Position numbers and translations under genes: made by a program
The notes under the pieces: model-generated
Seen by the model: the letters and a program-made list of their open reading frames with translations, nothing else
What the model was told of the DNA's origin: nothing
The model's database searches: none
Part shown: one piece after another, positions 8,308 through 16,795 of the stretch
How the letters are laid out: every line of letters begins with the position of its first letter
Position numbering within the stretch: the stretch's first letter is position 1
Assembly: GCA_020634215.1 (NCBI GenBank)
Contig: JACKCD010000012.1
Coordinates: forward strand, 1 to 64,000
Source: Ardenticatenaceae bacterium
Lineage (GTDB): Bacteria > Chloroflexota > Anaerolineae > Promineifilales > Promineifilaceae
Direction of reading: 5' to 3'
DNA: 64,000 nucleotides

Positions 8308-9651
8308 TTATGGCGTTTCAGGTTTTTGGGGAATGTCGCGGGATGGGCATGGTTGGCGGTTGGCAGCATCGGGGATGTCTACGAGGATGGCATTTGGGTC
8401 AACGTGGGTGTTGAATTGGGCAATCTCCACGTCTTCGTGGATTAGTCCAGCCCAAATGGGCTGGGGATTGCGGTCGCCAAACACGTCTACGACGCGGATA
8501 CCGCCGGTGACGACGGCGCGGTCGCCAGGCATGAGGTAGTAGTAGCCGTCTATTTCCTGCAAATCTTCGGTGTTGCCAATGGCCCAGCGATAGGGGTAGT
8601 TGGTTAGCTCGTTTTCATAGCCAATGGCAACGCGCCACGCACCTGATTCGGTGTGCCAACCGAGGGTGTTGTAGTTCCAGTCGGAGTCATACACTGTGCC
8701 AGGTTCCGGCCCGGTTGTGCGAATGGGGGTGTTGCCGTAGTTGGAGATGGTGAGGGTGAAGTGGATGGTGTCGCAGAGCGCAACGGCCGTTAAATCCCAG
8801 GCCACCGTCTCCCCATTGGGCGGGGCAAAAATATCGGCACGCGGCACGCCGCCAAACTGAATGGTCAGCTCACTTTGCACCCGCATCCGCTGCCCCTCCA
8901 AATCCTGCGCCACGGCAAAAATCGGGTATGTGCCGTCCGGCGGCGGCGTTTCGCCATTGTCCACCCCACCCTCATAGTCAAAATAATGTCGGCCGGCACC
9001 ATTGGCCGGAACATCCCGCTCCAGCTCTGGCACGCGCATTTCCAGCCCTTCGGGGGTCAGCAAATAGACCTGCAAATCGGCCACATCCTTGGCTAAAAAG
9101 AGCTGTGCCTGCACCCGGTCATCAATGCCATCCCGGTTGGGGGTAAAAAGCTGCTTGCTAAGGGTGAAGTTTCGCATTTCTGGCAGGTCGGGGTCGGCAT
9201 CGGCAATGGTTAGCTGTCCTTGTGCCGTTTCGACAAGACCGGATTCATCAACGGCCGTTAACCACCACGTATACTTCCCATCCCGCAGCAGCCGCGCCAG
9301 CACCTCTCCCTCCACCTGCTCATCCGGCAGCACATAGCCATCTACCACGCCGCTAAACAACACCGAATACGCCCCCGCCCCACGCGGCTTTTCCTGTCGG
9401 AAGTAAAAACGCTCGCCAGCAGCATTTTCAAAAAAGATAGAAACGGTAGCATTACGCGAAATCTCATAGGAAATCAGCGTGGCATCATCAGATCCGTCAG
9501 CGTTGGGGGTAATGGTTTCCTTATTGACCACTACATTTCGCAGCAGGCTGCTGTCACCATTGAGCAGCCGCCAGCCCAACGCCAGTGCGACCACTACCAC
9601 CACAGCGGCCACGGCCGCCACCAACCAGGATGTTTGCATTCGTTTCGTCAT
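8308..9651 (-). CDS. Membrane-anchored protein with FlgD/Ig-like repeats
   Basis: The product has 447 residues. An N-terminal hydrophobic segment (about 10-28) would anchor or export it. Two repeats begin with the calcium-loop-like motif 'TPNADGSDDATLISYEIS' (near 48) and 'TPNRDGIDDRVQAQLFLA' (near 168); each is followed by a beta-sandwich resembling FlgD/CHU_C-type Ig domains. The C-terminal third ('RADIFAPPNGETVAWDLTAV' onwards) looks like another beta domain that I do not recognise. Its function is unknown. A surface or secreted structural role is likely from the architecture. An AACGGCCGTT copy is read within it as Thr-Ala-Val. Confidence 0.6.
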   Translation of the reverse strand: MTKRMQTSWLVAAVAAVVVVVALALGWRLLNGDSSLLRNVVVNKETITPNADGSDDATLISYEISRNATVSIFFENAAGERFYFRQEKPRGAGAYSVLFSGVVDGYVLPDEQVEGEVLARLLRDGKYTWWLTAVDESGLVETAQGQLTIADADPDLPEMRNFTLSKQLFTPNRDGIDDRVQAQLFLAKDVADLQVYLLTPEGLEMRVPELERDVPANGAGRHYFDYEGGVDNGETPPPDGTYPIFAVAQDLEGQRMRVQSELTIQFGGVPRADIFAPPNGETVAWDLTAVALCDTIHFTLTISNYGNTPIRTTGPEPGTVYDSDWNYNTLGWHTESGAWRVAIGYENELTNYPYRWAIGNTEDLQEIDGYYYLMPGDRAVVTGGIRVVDVFGDRNPQPIWAGLIHEDVEIAQFNTHVDPNAILVDIPDAANRQPCPSRDIPQKPETP

Positions 9652-9772
9652 GGCGCAAGTTTACCAAAGCGACCTGCTGGCGGCGAACACGGTTTACCAA
9701 CGGGAAGATGACGAACGACAGACGACCGACGACGGACTAAGTCAGGAAAAACGGCCGTTTCTCCGCACCACC

Positions 9773-12082
9773 CTAATCTCCCAGCTTCACCAACACCCCA
9801 TCCCGCCACACATACGCCGGCCGGTTGGGAAACGCTGCCCACAGCCGCCGGTTAGCCGCTTCCCCTTGGTCACGGGCAAAAACAAGGGGGCCATCCAGCC
9901 AGGGGGTGTTGGCCGAGAAAAAAGCCCCATAATCCCACCAGTCCCCCGTTTTGCTGCCGACAAAAACCAACGCTGGGGTTTGGGGTATTGTTTCTTGCAC
10001 CTGCACCAGCAAATCACCATCCACAAAGTTAAAATCCCGGTACGCCGCCGCCCATTGCGGGGTCTTCACCATACCAGCCAGCAGCAGCAGCCCCAAAAGC
10101 AGCGCAGCCACCCGCCGTTCAGCCACAGCCACCTGCAAACCGTGTGCCGCCAGCGGCAGCAAAGCCGGTAAAATGGCGTAAAAGTAGCGCGGCCCATACA
10201 TAATGCCAGGATGCCAGTAGAAAATGTAGGCGGTGATGCCAGAAACGGCCGTTCCCCCCAGCACCCACGTCCCCCAAACCGGCCTTCGCCCCAGCACCCC
10301 CAGCCACACCAGTGCCAAACCACCCGGCACCACCAAAAACATTGCCGCCAGTGCCAGCCAATTTTGCTTCACATTATACAGCCCCCGCGCCAGCGTATGG
10401 CCTCGCGGCGGTTGGGTTGGGTCCATCACCCACGTCAAAGCCGGAGTACCACCACGATTGTCAAACAAAATCAGGTTCGACGATTCACCCACTCCCCCGC
10501 CAAAACCCACCCGGTCATACGGCCAAAACAGCAGGCGCGGGTCAAGCCACGGATTGCCCGTCACCCGCCACTGATAGCCCAACAGCAACCCCACGGCCAC
10601 CCCGGTCAACACGCCAACCACAGCCAACTGCCCTACTTGAAGCTCACGCAAAGGCGCAAAGGCGCAAAAAAAGGCTTTTGGTCTTTGCGTCTTTGTGCCT
10701 TTGCGTGAAATATTCTGTAAAAGTGTCAGCAGGGCAAAGGGAACCCCCACGGCCATGGCGGCAAACTGCCGCGTCAGCAGTGCCATGCCCAACGCCGCCC
10801 CCGCCAGACTCCAAAAAGCAACCCTCCGCGCCAACCCTAGCCGCCGTTTTTGCCCAGCCAACCACGCCACCATAAACAGCAGCACCCAGAACATTTCGGC
10901 GACGTGGGCCATGTAAGTGCCGGTCATCATGACGAAGAAAGGGGAGGTGAGGGCAAGAACGGCCGTTATCACCCCCACCCTTCGCCCATACAGCCTCCTC
11001 CCCAGTTGAAACAGCAGAGCCAACGACAAAGCCGCCAGCAGCGGGTTTACCACCCACGGCACACCCAATCGCACCCCCACCGCCAGCAGCAGCGGAAACC
11101 CAGGAGGGTATTTGCCAAACCAGTTCCCCTGCCGCACCAGCAGAAACTCTTGGGCAAAAAAATCTGGCATCGGCGGGGCGGGCGCGGTCAAGCTGCCCCG
11201 CGCCAACGTTTGCGCCTGAAACAAATAAGTGACGGAATCCTGTACATGTGGCACACGCTCCAGGACGCGGCCAGCAATGAGCAAGGCTAGGGCAAACGCC
11301 AGCCAGATCAGCGGTACCATTTTGAGAGAAAACGGGACGATGGACAACAGACGACAGACGACGAAGGGTGGTTGTTGGTCGGTCGTCCGTCGTCGAACCC
11401 GCTCTATCTGGCTAACCAGCCGCCGTAACAATGCCGCCAGCGGCAGCAGCAGCCAAATGCCCCAGGTTGTGCCAACAACTTTGCGGGTCAGGGTTTGCAA
11501 TTGTGCCACAATGGGCTTTTGAAACGGCACACCCTCCAACGGCACGGTGGGGCGGCCGTCTTGCCACTGCCACCACACGCCGCGCCGGTTATCGCTGGAT
11601 ACCATGAAGACGTAGCCAAAACGGCCGTTTTCCCCCAGCAGCACCACCCCCACCTCGCCATCCAGCTGCCGCAGCCGCACCGTCACCTGATCCGCCCCCT
11701 CCACCAGCGTCGTTTGCCGTCGCGCCAGCCCCCACTGCGGCACTGTCACCCGCAGCCCATCCGGAGTTTGCTGCCAGGCCGGCAGTTGCAGGGCAGCCTG
11801 TTGTTCCCACACCCATTCCCACGGCAGCCACGCCGCCACCTGCACCCAGCGCGGCTGGACCGGCTGATAGATGCCCACAGAGCCATTGGCAACGCCATAG
11901 CAGGTAATCTCGCTGCTGCGCCCTTCTGGCAGAAAAGCCTGGCATCGCCCTCCCTGCTGCACCACTTCAATTGTCACCATCTCGGTTTGCGCCCAGCCCA
12001 GCAGCAGCCACAACACCATGTTTCCTAACCAAAACCAGTGCGTTAGGCCGAAAAACGGCCGTTTTCCACCCATATTCCACAT
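9773..12082 (-). CDS. Multi-pass membrane glycosyltransferase (GT39/ArnT-like)
   Basis: This integral membrane protein of 769 residues has about a dozen hydrophobic segments after an N-terminal beta-rich part (residues 30-190). The core shows GT-C features: 'VPHVQDSVTYLFQAQTLARG' with an acidic pair region near 275-295, 'GNWFGKYPPGFPLLLAVG', and later 'WHPGIMYGPRYFYAILPALLPL' near 600. These resemble polyprenyl-phosphate sugar transferases of the PMT/ArnT superfamily. Donor and acceptor are unknown. Two palindromic DNA repeats (10635-10711 and 11330-11402) are translated in frame into Lys/Arg-rich loops near residues 457-482 and 227-252, unlike the rest of the protein. The reading frame remains open. 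Confidence 0.75.
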   Translation of the reverse strand: MWNMGGKRPFFGLTHWFWLGNMVLWLLLGWAQTEMVTIEVVQQGGRCQAFLPEGRSSEITCYGVANGSVGIYQPVQPRWVQVAAWLPWEWVWEQQAALQLPAWQQTPDGLRVTVPQWGLARRQTTLVEGADQVTVRLRQLDGEVGVVLLGENGRFGYVFMVSSDNRRGVWWQWQDGRPTVPLEGVPFQKPIVAQLQTLTRKVVGTTWGIWLLLPLAALLRRLVSQIERVRRRTTDQQPPFVVCRLLSIVPFSLKMVPLIWLAFALALLIAGRVLERVPHVQDSVTYLFQAQTLARGSLTAPAPPMPDFFAQEFLLVRQGNWFGKYPPGFPLLLAVGVRLGVPWVVNPLLAALSLALLFQLGRRLYGRRVGVITAVLALTSPFFVMMTGTYMAHVAEMFWVLLFMVAWLAGQKRRLGLARRVAFWSLAGAALGMALLTRQFAAMAVGVPFALLTLLQNISRKGTKTQRPKAFFCAFAPLRELQVGQLAVVGVLTGVAVGLLLGYQWRVTGNPWLDPRLLFWPYDRVGFGGGVGESSNLILFDNRGGTPALTWVMDPTQPPRGHTLARGLYNVKQNWLALAAMFLVVPGGLALVWLGVLGRRPVWGTWVLGGTAVSGITAYIFYWHPGIMYGPRYFYAILPALLPLAAHGLQVAVAERRVAALLLGLLLLAGMVKTPQWAAAYRDFNFVDGDLLVQVQETIPQTPALVFVGSKTGDWWDYGAFFSANTPWLDGPLVFARDQGEAANRRLWAAFPNRPAYVWRDGVLVKLGD
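10635..10711. repeat. Palindromic repeat inserted in frame within a coding region
   Basis: The left arm carries CACGCAAAGGCGCAAAGGCG and the right arm its near complement (CTTTGCGTCTTTGTGCC, then TTTGCGTG). Together they make a hairpin of about 75 bases. On the minus strand it encodes a Lys/Arg-rich stretch (SRKGTKTQRPKAFF) between two hydrophobic segments of the glycosyltransferase. Confidence 0.7.
11330..11402. repeat. Second palindromic repeat inserted in frame in the same gene
   Basis: GACGATGGACAACAGACGAC on the left faces GTCGGTCGTCCGTCGTCG on the right. A half-element of the same GACGAC type lies in the intergenic DNA at 9708-9738. On the minus strand it is read as RRRTTDQQPPFVVCRLLS near residues 230-248. 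Confidence 0.65.
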
Positions 12083-12140
12083 ACGTTCAAAAACTCACCC
12101 TTCCTTTGATCACAGATCGGGCGAGAATTCTACCAGTTTT

Positions 12141-12169
12141 TTGTCACCGTTCGAGGGCAATGTTAAAAT
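12141..12169 (+). promoter_or_regulatory. Extended -10 promoter for psd, giving an almost leaderless mRNA
   Basis: TTGTCA (12141-12146), a 17-base spacer, then TAAAAT (12164-12169) with an upstream TG at 12161. Transcription would start near 12176, four bases before the psd ATG at 12180, which has no Shine-Dalgarno sequence. Confidence 0.6.
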
Positions 12170-12179
12170 CTTTAGTCGT

Positions 12180-12872
12180 ATGAATTCATATGGTAAAGAT
12201 TCGCGTTGGCCCTTCGCTCAAGGAAGTGGTTCAACAATTTTACGGATAACGCTGGGCATCTTCCCGGCTCTTTCTTTCTGGCTGCGCTGGCCCAACATCG
12301 CCACTGGCCTGTTTCTTTTTCTTGTTGTCGCCCTTTGGCTGCTCGTCCTCTACTTTTTTCGTGACCCCAACCGTCAGGTAATTGATGAGCCGGGGCTGGT
12401 TGTCGCCCCTGGCGATGGCGAAATCGTTGCCATCATCCAGGAATTAGAGCCGCGCTATCTTAAAGACCAAGCGCTGCGGATCAGCATGTTTCTCAGCCTC
12501 ACCGATGTCCATATCCAGCGTACCCCGTTGGGTGGGCAGGTAACGCTGGTAGACCACCAGCCGGGCAAATTTTTACAGGCGTTCCGGCCAGAAGCGTCGG
12601 AAGTTAATGAATATGTGGCGATGATCACCGAATCGCGCTACGGGCAGGTGCTCATCAAGCAAATTGCCGGTATTTTGGCGCGGCGCTGTGTCAACATGGC
12701 GCGTCCTGGTGATGTACTCACCACCGGCCAGCGGTTTGGCCTTATCAAATTTAGCTCACGGCTTGATCTGTTTTTGCCAATTAACGCCCAGCTTTTGATC
12801 AAGATTGGGGACAAGGTTCACGGTGGGCTGACACCTATTGCCCGTTTGCAGCCCGTGGAAAAGAAGCAGTGA
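12180..12872 (+). CDS. psd: Phosphatidylserine decarboxylase proenzyme (short, archaeal-type)
   Basis: This enzyme is predicted to convert phosphatidylserine to phosphatidylethanolamine at the membrane. The 230-residue protein has two N-terminal hydrophobic stretches (about 18-60), then 'VAPGDGEI' (Asp79) and 'DVHIQRTPLGG' (His111), which supply two of the usual catalytic residues. The self-cleavage site is expected as Phe-Gly-Ser-Arg. Here it reads Phe-Ser-Ser-Arg (191-194, codons TTT AGC TCA CGG), so the conserved glycine is serine. Whether it still forms the pyruvoyl group is open. The ATG at 12180 fits the promoter. The synthase making its substrate follows 46 bases later. Confidence 0.85.
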   Translation: MNSYGKDSRWPFAQGSGSTILRITLGIFPALSFWLRWPNIATGLFLFLVVALWLLVLYFFRDPNRQVIDEPGLVVAPGDGEIVAIIQELEPRYLKDQALRISMFLSLTDVHIQRTPLGGQVTLVDHQPGKFLQAFRPEASEVNEYVAMITESRYGQVLIKQIAGILARRCVNMARPGDVLTTGQRFGLIKFSSRLDLFLPINAQLLIKIGDKVHGGLTPIARLQPVEKKQ

Positions 12873-12918
12873 CAAACGGCCGTTATCCCCACCCATTTTT
12901 CCCAACGTGGAGCAACAC

Positions 12919-13617
12919 ATGAACAGCAAATATCGCTATCTCATTCCCAACGGCATCACCTTCATCTCCCTCACCTGCGGCATCGTCTCCATCCTGCTCT
13001 CCGCCAGCAACATCCTCTGGTGGGCCGGGTTGCTCATCCTCAGCAGCTACATCCTCGACCTGTTTGATGGCTACGCCGCCCGCAAGCTCAAAGCAGGCTC
13101 CGAATTTGGCCTCCAGCTTGATTCATTGGTAGACATGGTAAGCTTGGGAGCCGCCCCCACCGCCATCGCCTTTGCCCACATGCGAAACGAAGAAATCAAT
13201 CCCTTTTTGCTGTGGCCGACCGTCGTCTTTTTCGCCCTGGCCGGAGCCTTCCGGCTGGCACGTTTCAACCTGCTGCCACCCAAAGAAAGCGGCAGCAAAG
13301 ATTCCGCCGGGCTAACCATTTCCACCGGTGGGGCAACATTGGCTCTGGCCGTCCTTTCCGACCTTGTAACCCCAGAACAATATTTCCCTGATGCCGCCAT
13401 GCTTCCCTTAGTCATCATCGTCGCCCTGCTCATGGTCAGCACCATTCCCTTCCCATCGTTCTTTTGGGTTTTCTCCAGTCGGCGCAAAAATCTGCTGCTG
13501 ATTTCCCTGTTTGGCATTTCCATTTGGCTTACCCCCTTCTTCAACGCCTGGTTCTTCTGGACAAACGCTTATCTGGGTGTTTCACTGGCACGGGCAGGGT
13601 ACAAAAATTGGAGATAA
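12919..13617 (+). CDS. pssA: CDP-diacylglycerol-serine O-phosphatidyltransferase
   Basis: This integral membrane enzyme joins CDP-diacylglycerol and serine to give phosphatidylserine, the substrate of the preceding decarboxylase. The 232-residue protein carries the full CDP-alcohol phosphotransferase signature DLFDGYAARKLKAGSEFG, completed by two further aspartates (Asp47, Asp50, Gly51, Ala-Arg 54-55, Gly64, Asp68, Asp72). About seven hydrophobic helices follow. 'LVDMVSLGAAPTAIAFA' matches PssA rather than PgsA. The ATG at 12919 is chosen for GTGGAG upstream and because the motif-bearing N-terminus starts there. It sits in an operon with psd and the downstream acyltransferase. Confidence 0.93.
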   Translation: MNSKYRYLIPNGITFISLTCGIVSILLSASNILWWAGLLILSSYILDLFDGYAARKLKAGSEFGLQLDSLVDMVSLGAAPTAIAFAHMRNEEINPFLLWPTVVFFALAGAFRLARFNLLPPKESGSKDSAGLTISTGGATLALAVLSDLVTPEQYFPDAAMLPLVIIVALLMVSTIPFPSFFWVFSSRRKNLLLISLFGISIWLTPFFNAWFFWTNAYLGVSLARAGYKNWR

Positions 13618-13626
13618 CGGCCGTTT

Positions 13627-14310
13627 ATGAGCAAACTTTCTGACCGGTGGTACCAATTTGAAGGCAGCGCCCTGTTTGCCCATACGCGGCTGGTGGCACG
13701 CACCGCCCGTTTTACCGTTGAAGGGCAAGCGAACGTCACGCTGGCGCAGGCAAATGGCCGGCCGCTGCTATGGTCTATGTGGCATGGGCAAGTCTGGCCG
13801 TTCATCATTTGGCGTGACCGCCACCACGATGGCCCCAACTTCTGCCTGGTGCGCCTAGGCGGCGATGAACGCTCCGACATTCTCTACCAGCTTGGCGACA
13901 AGCTGGGGGCGCAAACCCACGCCGTGGACATGGAGGGCAACCCCGTGGCCGGTGGCCGCGCTGTGCTGCGCGTCATTCAGGCCATGAAGGCAGGGAAGCA
14001 GTCGTTTATTGCTCCCGATGGCCCCAACGGCCCTGCCTATATTCCCAAGCCCGGCGTAGCCTTTCTGGCTCGCAAAGCCGAAGCCGCCATTCTCCCCTTT
14101 GGCGTGTGGACTCGCCATACCTACCTCATGAAACGGTGGGACAGCTATTTTGTCCCCTTCCCCTTTGCCCATTTCCACATCCACATCGGCACGCCCATCT
14201 TTGTTGACCGCAAAAGCAACGACGAGGAAACGTTGGCGCAAGTGTCTGAAGCCCTTCACGCCGCTCGCACCCGTGCCCAAATTATGGCTGGCATTGAGCC
14301 GTGGCAATAG
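13627..14310 (+). CDS. DUF374 lysophospholipid acyltransferase-like protein
   Basis: The 227-residue protein resembles the DUF374 branch of the PlsC/LpxL acyltransferase superfamily. It shows 'WSMWHGQVWP' (His53, in place of the HX4D box), 'GGRAVLRVIQAMKAGKQSFI' and 'PDGPNGPAYIPKPGVAFLAR'. It probably moves an acyl chain onto a lipid intermediate at the cytoplasmic membrane; the substrate is unknown. It starts 9 bases after pssA, and the gap plus start region is almost exactly one AACGGCCGTT palindrome placed between GGAG and the ATG. The linkage with psd and pssA supports a role in membrane lipid assembly. Confidence 0.82.
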   Translation: MSKLSDRWYQFEGSALFAHTRLVARTARFTVEGQANVTLAQANGRPLLWSMWHGQVWPFIIWRDRHHDGPNFCLVRLGGDERSDILYQLGDKLGAQTHAVDMEGNPVAGGRAVLRVIQAMKAGKQSFIAPDGPNGPAYIPKPGVAFLARKAEAAILPFGVWTRHTYLMKRWDSYFVPFPFAHFHIHIGTPIFVDRKSNDEETLAQVSEALHAARTRAQIMAGIEPWQ

Positions 14311-14418
14311 ATGGGACGCGGACAAACATGGACAAACGCGGATTTGACCTGATTTTAACCATCAAATGTCCTTAAATTAGGGAAATCTGCGGCCAAAAAT
14401 TCTTTTTCCGACAGGCTG

Positions 14419-15810
14419 CTAGATGCTTATTTCAATGAAAGCGGCCGACCACAGCAGGGGCAGCACGACTCCCAGCAACAGCCGGAAAAAGGTGGCAACG
14501 GCCGTTAAAAAACGTTCGCTAATGGTTTGTTGGTGCAGCGGGGCAATAAAGATGAGGTGGCTCCGTAGGGCGGCAGCGCCAGCAATGAGAAAAGCGATGA
14601 GTTCAACAGTGCCGTGGGGGGAGAGAGAGAAAACGGCCGTTCCGACACTTCCTCCCGCCAGCCACACCTGCATCAACCAATAGCCCAGCATCACCCAAGG
14701 CACGGCAAATGCCAGCAACCCCAGCACCCCCAGCGTAAACACCCCTAATAGCATTTGCAGCAAAATCAGCCGCAGGTTGTTGGTCCACGCCCAGGCAAAC
14801 GAGGTGTCGGGAGCCAGCAGTGGTACCTGTGACAAATCACCGGCGGCCACAAACCGCGCCTGCAAATCGGGTGGCAGGGCATATTGCTGCCCTAAATAGC
14901 CACCCAGTGCCAATCCGCCCACGATCACGAGGGCAACTGCCAACGCAGACGAGCGAAGCGCGGGCAGCAGCGACAGGGTTTGGCGATACCAAGCGAGGGG
15001 GGTGGGAAAACGGCCGTTTTTCCGCCCCGTAAACCCATCCCAAAATTGCCGCCACATCCACCCCAACCGAATATGGTCAATATCGCGCCCCAGCAGCTCT
15101 TCGCGGTTAAAAATGTGGACACCCATGCGGATGAGGGTAACGGCCGTTAATGCCAACCCCACAATCAACCACCACAACCCCGCATATTGCCCCCAAAATA
15201 GTGCCGCCGCCTCCCCCTGAATCAGCAAAGCCATTGGCACAATGATAAAGCTTGCCAGCAAATTGGCTCCGCGTATGCTCGTCGTCTGGCTCGACATCAC
15301 CACCGCCGCCGCCACCATAATCACCCCTTGCAGCGTCGTCAGCAGCAGCGTTTGCAGCAGCAGCGTCGGTGTTGGCACCCACCCCACCGTCAGCCGCAAC
15401 CCCAGCAGATAAAAGCCCATCCCCAAATAGCTTGCCAGCAGCGGTGGAACCAGTGCCGCCACCATTTTGCCCAAATAAAGCTGCCTGTTGGTCAGCGGTG
15501 TTGCCAGCAGCGGCTCCAAACTTTTGCGCTCCTTCTCCCCCACAAACGTTTCCAGGGCAATAACCAGCGAGAAGGAGGTGGGGAAAAAGCCTACCACCAG
15601 CAGCAGAAAAGGAATCAACTGATTGGCAACCAGCGTCGCCCCATAGCGGGTGGCAAACCCCACCAGCCGCTGCGCCGTAAAGTTCATTAAAAACGGGAAG
15701 CCCAGCGTGAGCAGCAAAATAGGAATAATAATGCGCCAATCCCGCGACGCATCCCGCAGTTCCCGCCGCACAATTGTCCTAACCATGTGATACTGATTAC
15801 TTGAAGCCAT
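14419..15810 (-). CDS. ABC-2 type transporter permease
   Basis: The 463-residue membrane protein has a first helix near 28-48, a long extracytoplasmic portion, then a helix block. 'FPTSFSLVIALETFVGEKERKSLEPLLATPLTNRQLYLGK' is the amphipathic coupling segment typical of NatB/CcmB-type ABC-2 exporters. Further helices follow to the C-terminus. It lies downstream of an ABC ATPase gene on the same strand, separated by a GTAATCA-family repeat, and probably pairs with it. The substrate is unknown; sodium, drug or lipid export are all possible. Confidence 0.85.
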   Translation of the reverse strand: MASSNQYHMVRTIVRRELRDASRDWRIIIPILLLTLGFPFLMNFTAQRLVGFATRYGATLVANQLIPFLLLVVGFFPTSFSLVIALETFVGEKERKSLEPLLATPLTNRQLYLGKMVAALVPPLLASYLGMGFYLLGLRLTVGWVPTPTLLLQTLLLTTLQGVIMVAAAVVMSSQTTSIRGANLLASFIIVPMALLIQGEAAALFWGQYAGLWWLIVGLALTAVTLIRMGVHIFNREELLGRDIDHIRLGWMWRQFWDGFTGRKNGRFPTPLAWYRQTLSLLPALRSSALAVALVIVGGLALGGYLGQQYALPPDLQARFVAAGDLSQVPLLAPDTSFAWAWTNNLRLILLQMLLGVFTLGVLGLLAFAVPWVMLGYWLMQVWLAGGSVGTAVFSLSPHGTVELIAFLIAGAAALRSHLIFIAPLHQQTISERFLTAVATFFRLLLGVVLPLLWSAAFIEISI

Positions 15811-15825
15811 TTTGGGGCAGGAATC

Positions 15826-15898
15826 AGTAATCGGTAATCGGTAATCAGTACGTACAACAACTGATTACTGGTTACCGGTTACTGGTTACTGGTTACTC
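15826..15898. repeat. GTAATCA-family intergenic inverted repeat
   Basis: Left arm heptamers (AATCAGTAATCGGTAATCGG) face right arm complements (GATTACTGGTTACCGG and further GGTTACT units). It fills the gap between the ABC ATPase and permease genes. The hairpin touches the ATPase stop codon. Confidence 0.75.
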
Positions 15899-16795
15899 CG
15901 CAACTACCTGCAAATACACCTCTTCCAGGCTACGCTCAATTTCCACGAGCGAAATCACGCCCACGCCCTGCTCGGTGAGGTGGCGGATGAGGCGGGGGTT
16001 GGTGGTTTCAGGAACGGCCGTTCGGTAGTACACCACATTCCCCTCCACCCGCTCCACCTGCACCAGCCCTTCCAACAGCCCATTCAGTGGCCGGTCTAAC
16101 TGCAACTTCAGCAGCGGGTCGCCCAACAGTGCCGCCTTTAGCTCCCGCGTCGTCCCCTGCGCCACAATCGTCCCCTTTTTGACAATGGCAATCCGGTCGG
16201 CCAACGCCTCCGCCTCGGCCAAATTATGGGTACACAAAATAATCGTCCGCTTGTCATCACGCAACCCGCGAATGGCATCCCGCACCAGCCGCGCACTGTG
16301 CGGATCCATGGCCGAGGTCGGTTCATCCAGCAGCAGCACCGCCGGGTCATGGAGCATGGCGCGAATCAGCCCCACTTTTTGCTGCATTCCCTTGGAATAT
16401 TCCCCCAGCCGCCGCTTTTCTTCCCCCGGCATGGCAAACCGCTCAAACATCGCCACGCCGCGCCGCCGCGTCTCGGCATCGCTTAACCCATAAAGCCGCC
16501 CAAAGAAGGTGAGGTATTCCAGCCCGCTCATCCGCAAATACAGCCCCGGCTGTTCGGTCAACATGCCGATGTCGTGGCGCACCTGCTGTGCCTGCGCCAC
16601 CACGTCATAGCCGTTGACCCGCGCCGTGCCGTGGGTGGGGCGCAAAATGGCCCCTAACATGCGGACGGTGGTGGTTTTACCGGCTCCATTTGGCCCCAGC
16701 AGCGCCAGCAGTTCCCCGGCCGGTACGTTGAGGTTTAGATCAGAAACGGCCGTAAATCGCTCAAATTCCTTCCCTAACCCCACCGCCTCAATCAT
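15893..16795 (-). CDS. ABC transporter ATP-binding protein (NatA-like)
   Basis: This 300-residue cytoplasmic ATPase has Walker A GPNGAGKTT (34-42), signature 'YSKGMQQKVGLIRAM', Walker B 'AVLLLDEPTSAMDP' and the switch His in 'IILCTHNLAEAE'. A C-terminal domain of about 80 residues is typical of ABC-2 exporter ATPases. Its start overlaps the lgt stop by 8 bases, so the two are translationally coupled. The likely partner is the permease ending at 14419. Confidence 0.9.
   Translation of the reverse strand: MIEAVGLGKEFERFTAVSDLNLNVPAGELLALLGPNGAGKTTTVRMLGAILRPTHGTARVNGYDVVAQAQQVRHDIGMLTEQPGLYLRMSGLEYLTFFGRLYGLSDAETRRRGVAMFERFAMPGEEKRRLGEYSKGMQQKVGLIRAMLHDPAVLLLDEPTSAMDPHSARLVRDAIRGLRDDKRTIILCTHNLAEAEALADRIAIVKKGTIVAQGTTRELKAALLGDPLLKLQLDRPLNGLLEGLVQVERVEGNVVYYRTAVPETTNPRLIRHLTEQGVGVISLVEIERSLEEVYLQVVAE

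Noticed and set aside
10635..10711. Palindromic element considered as an insertion sequence
   Set aside because: About 77 bases long, no transposase, no target-site duplication that I could see, and the host frame stays open.
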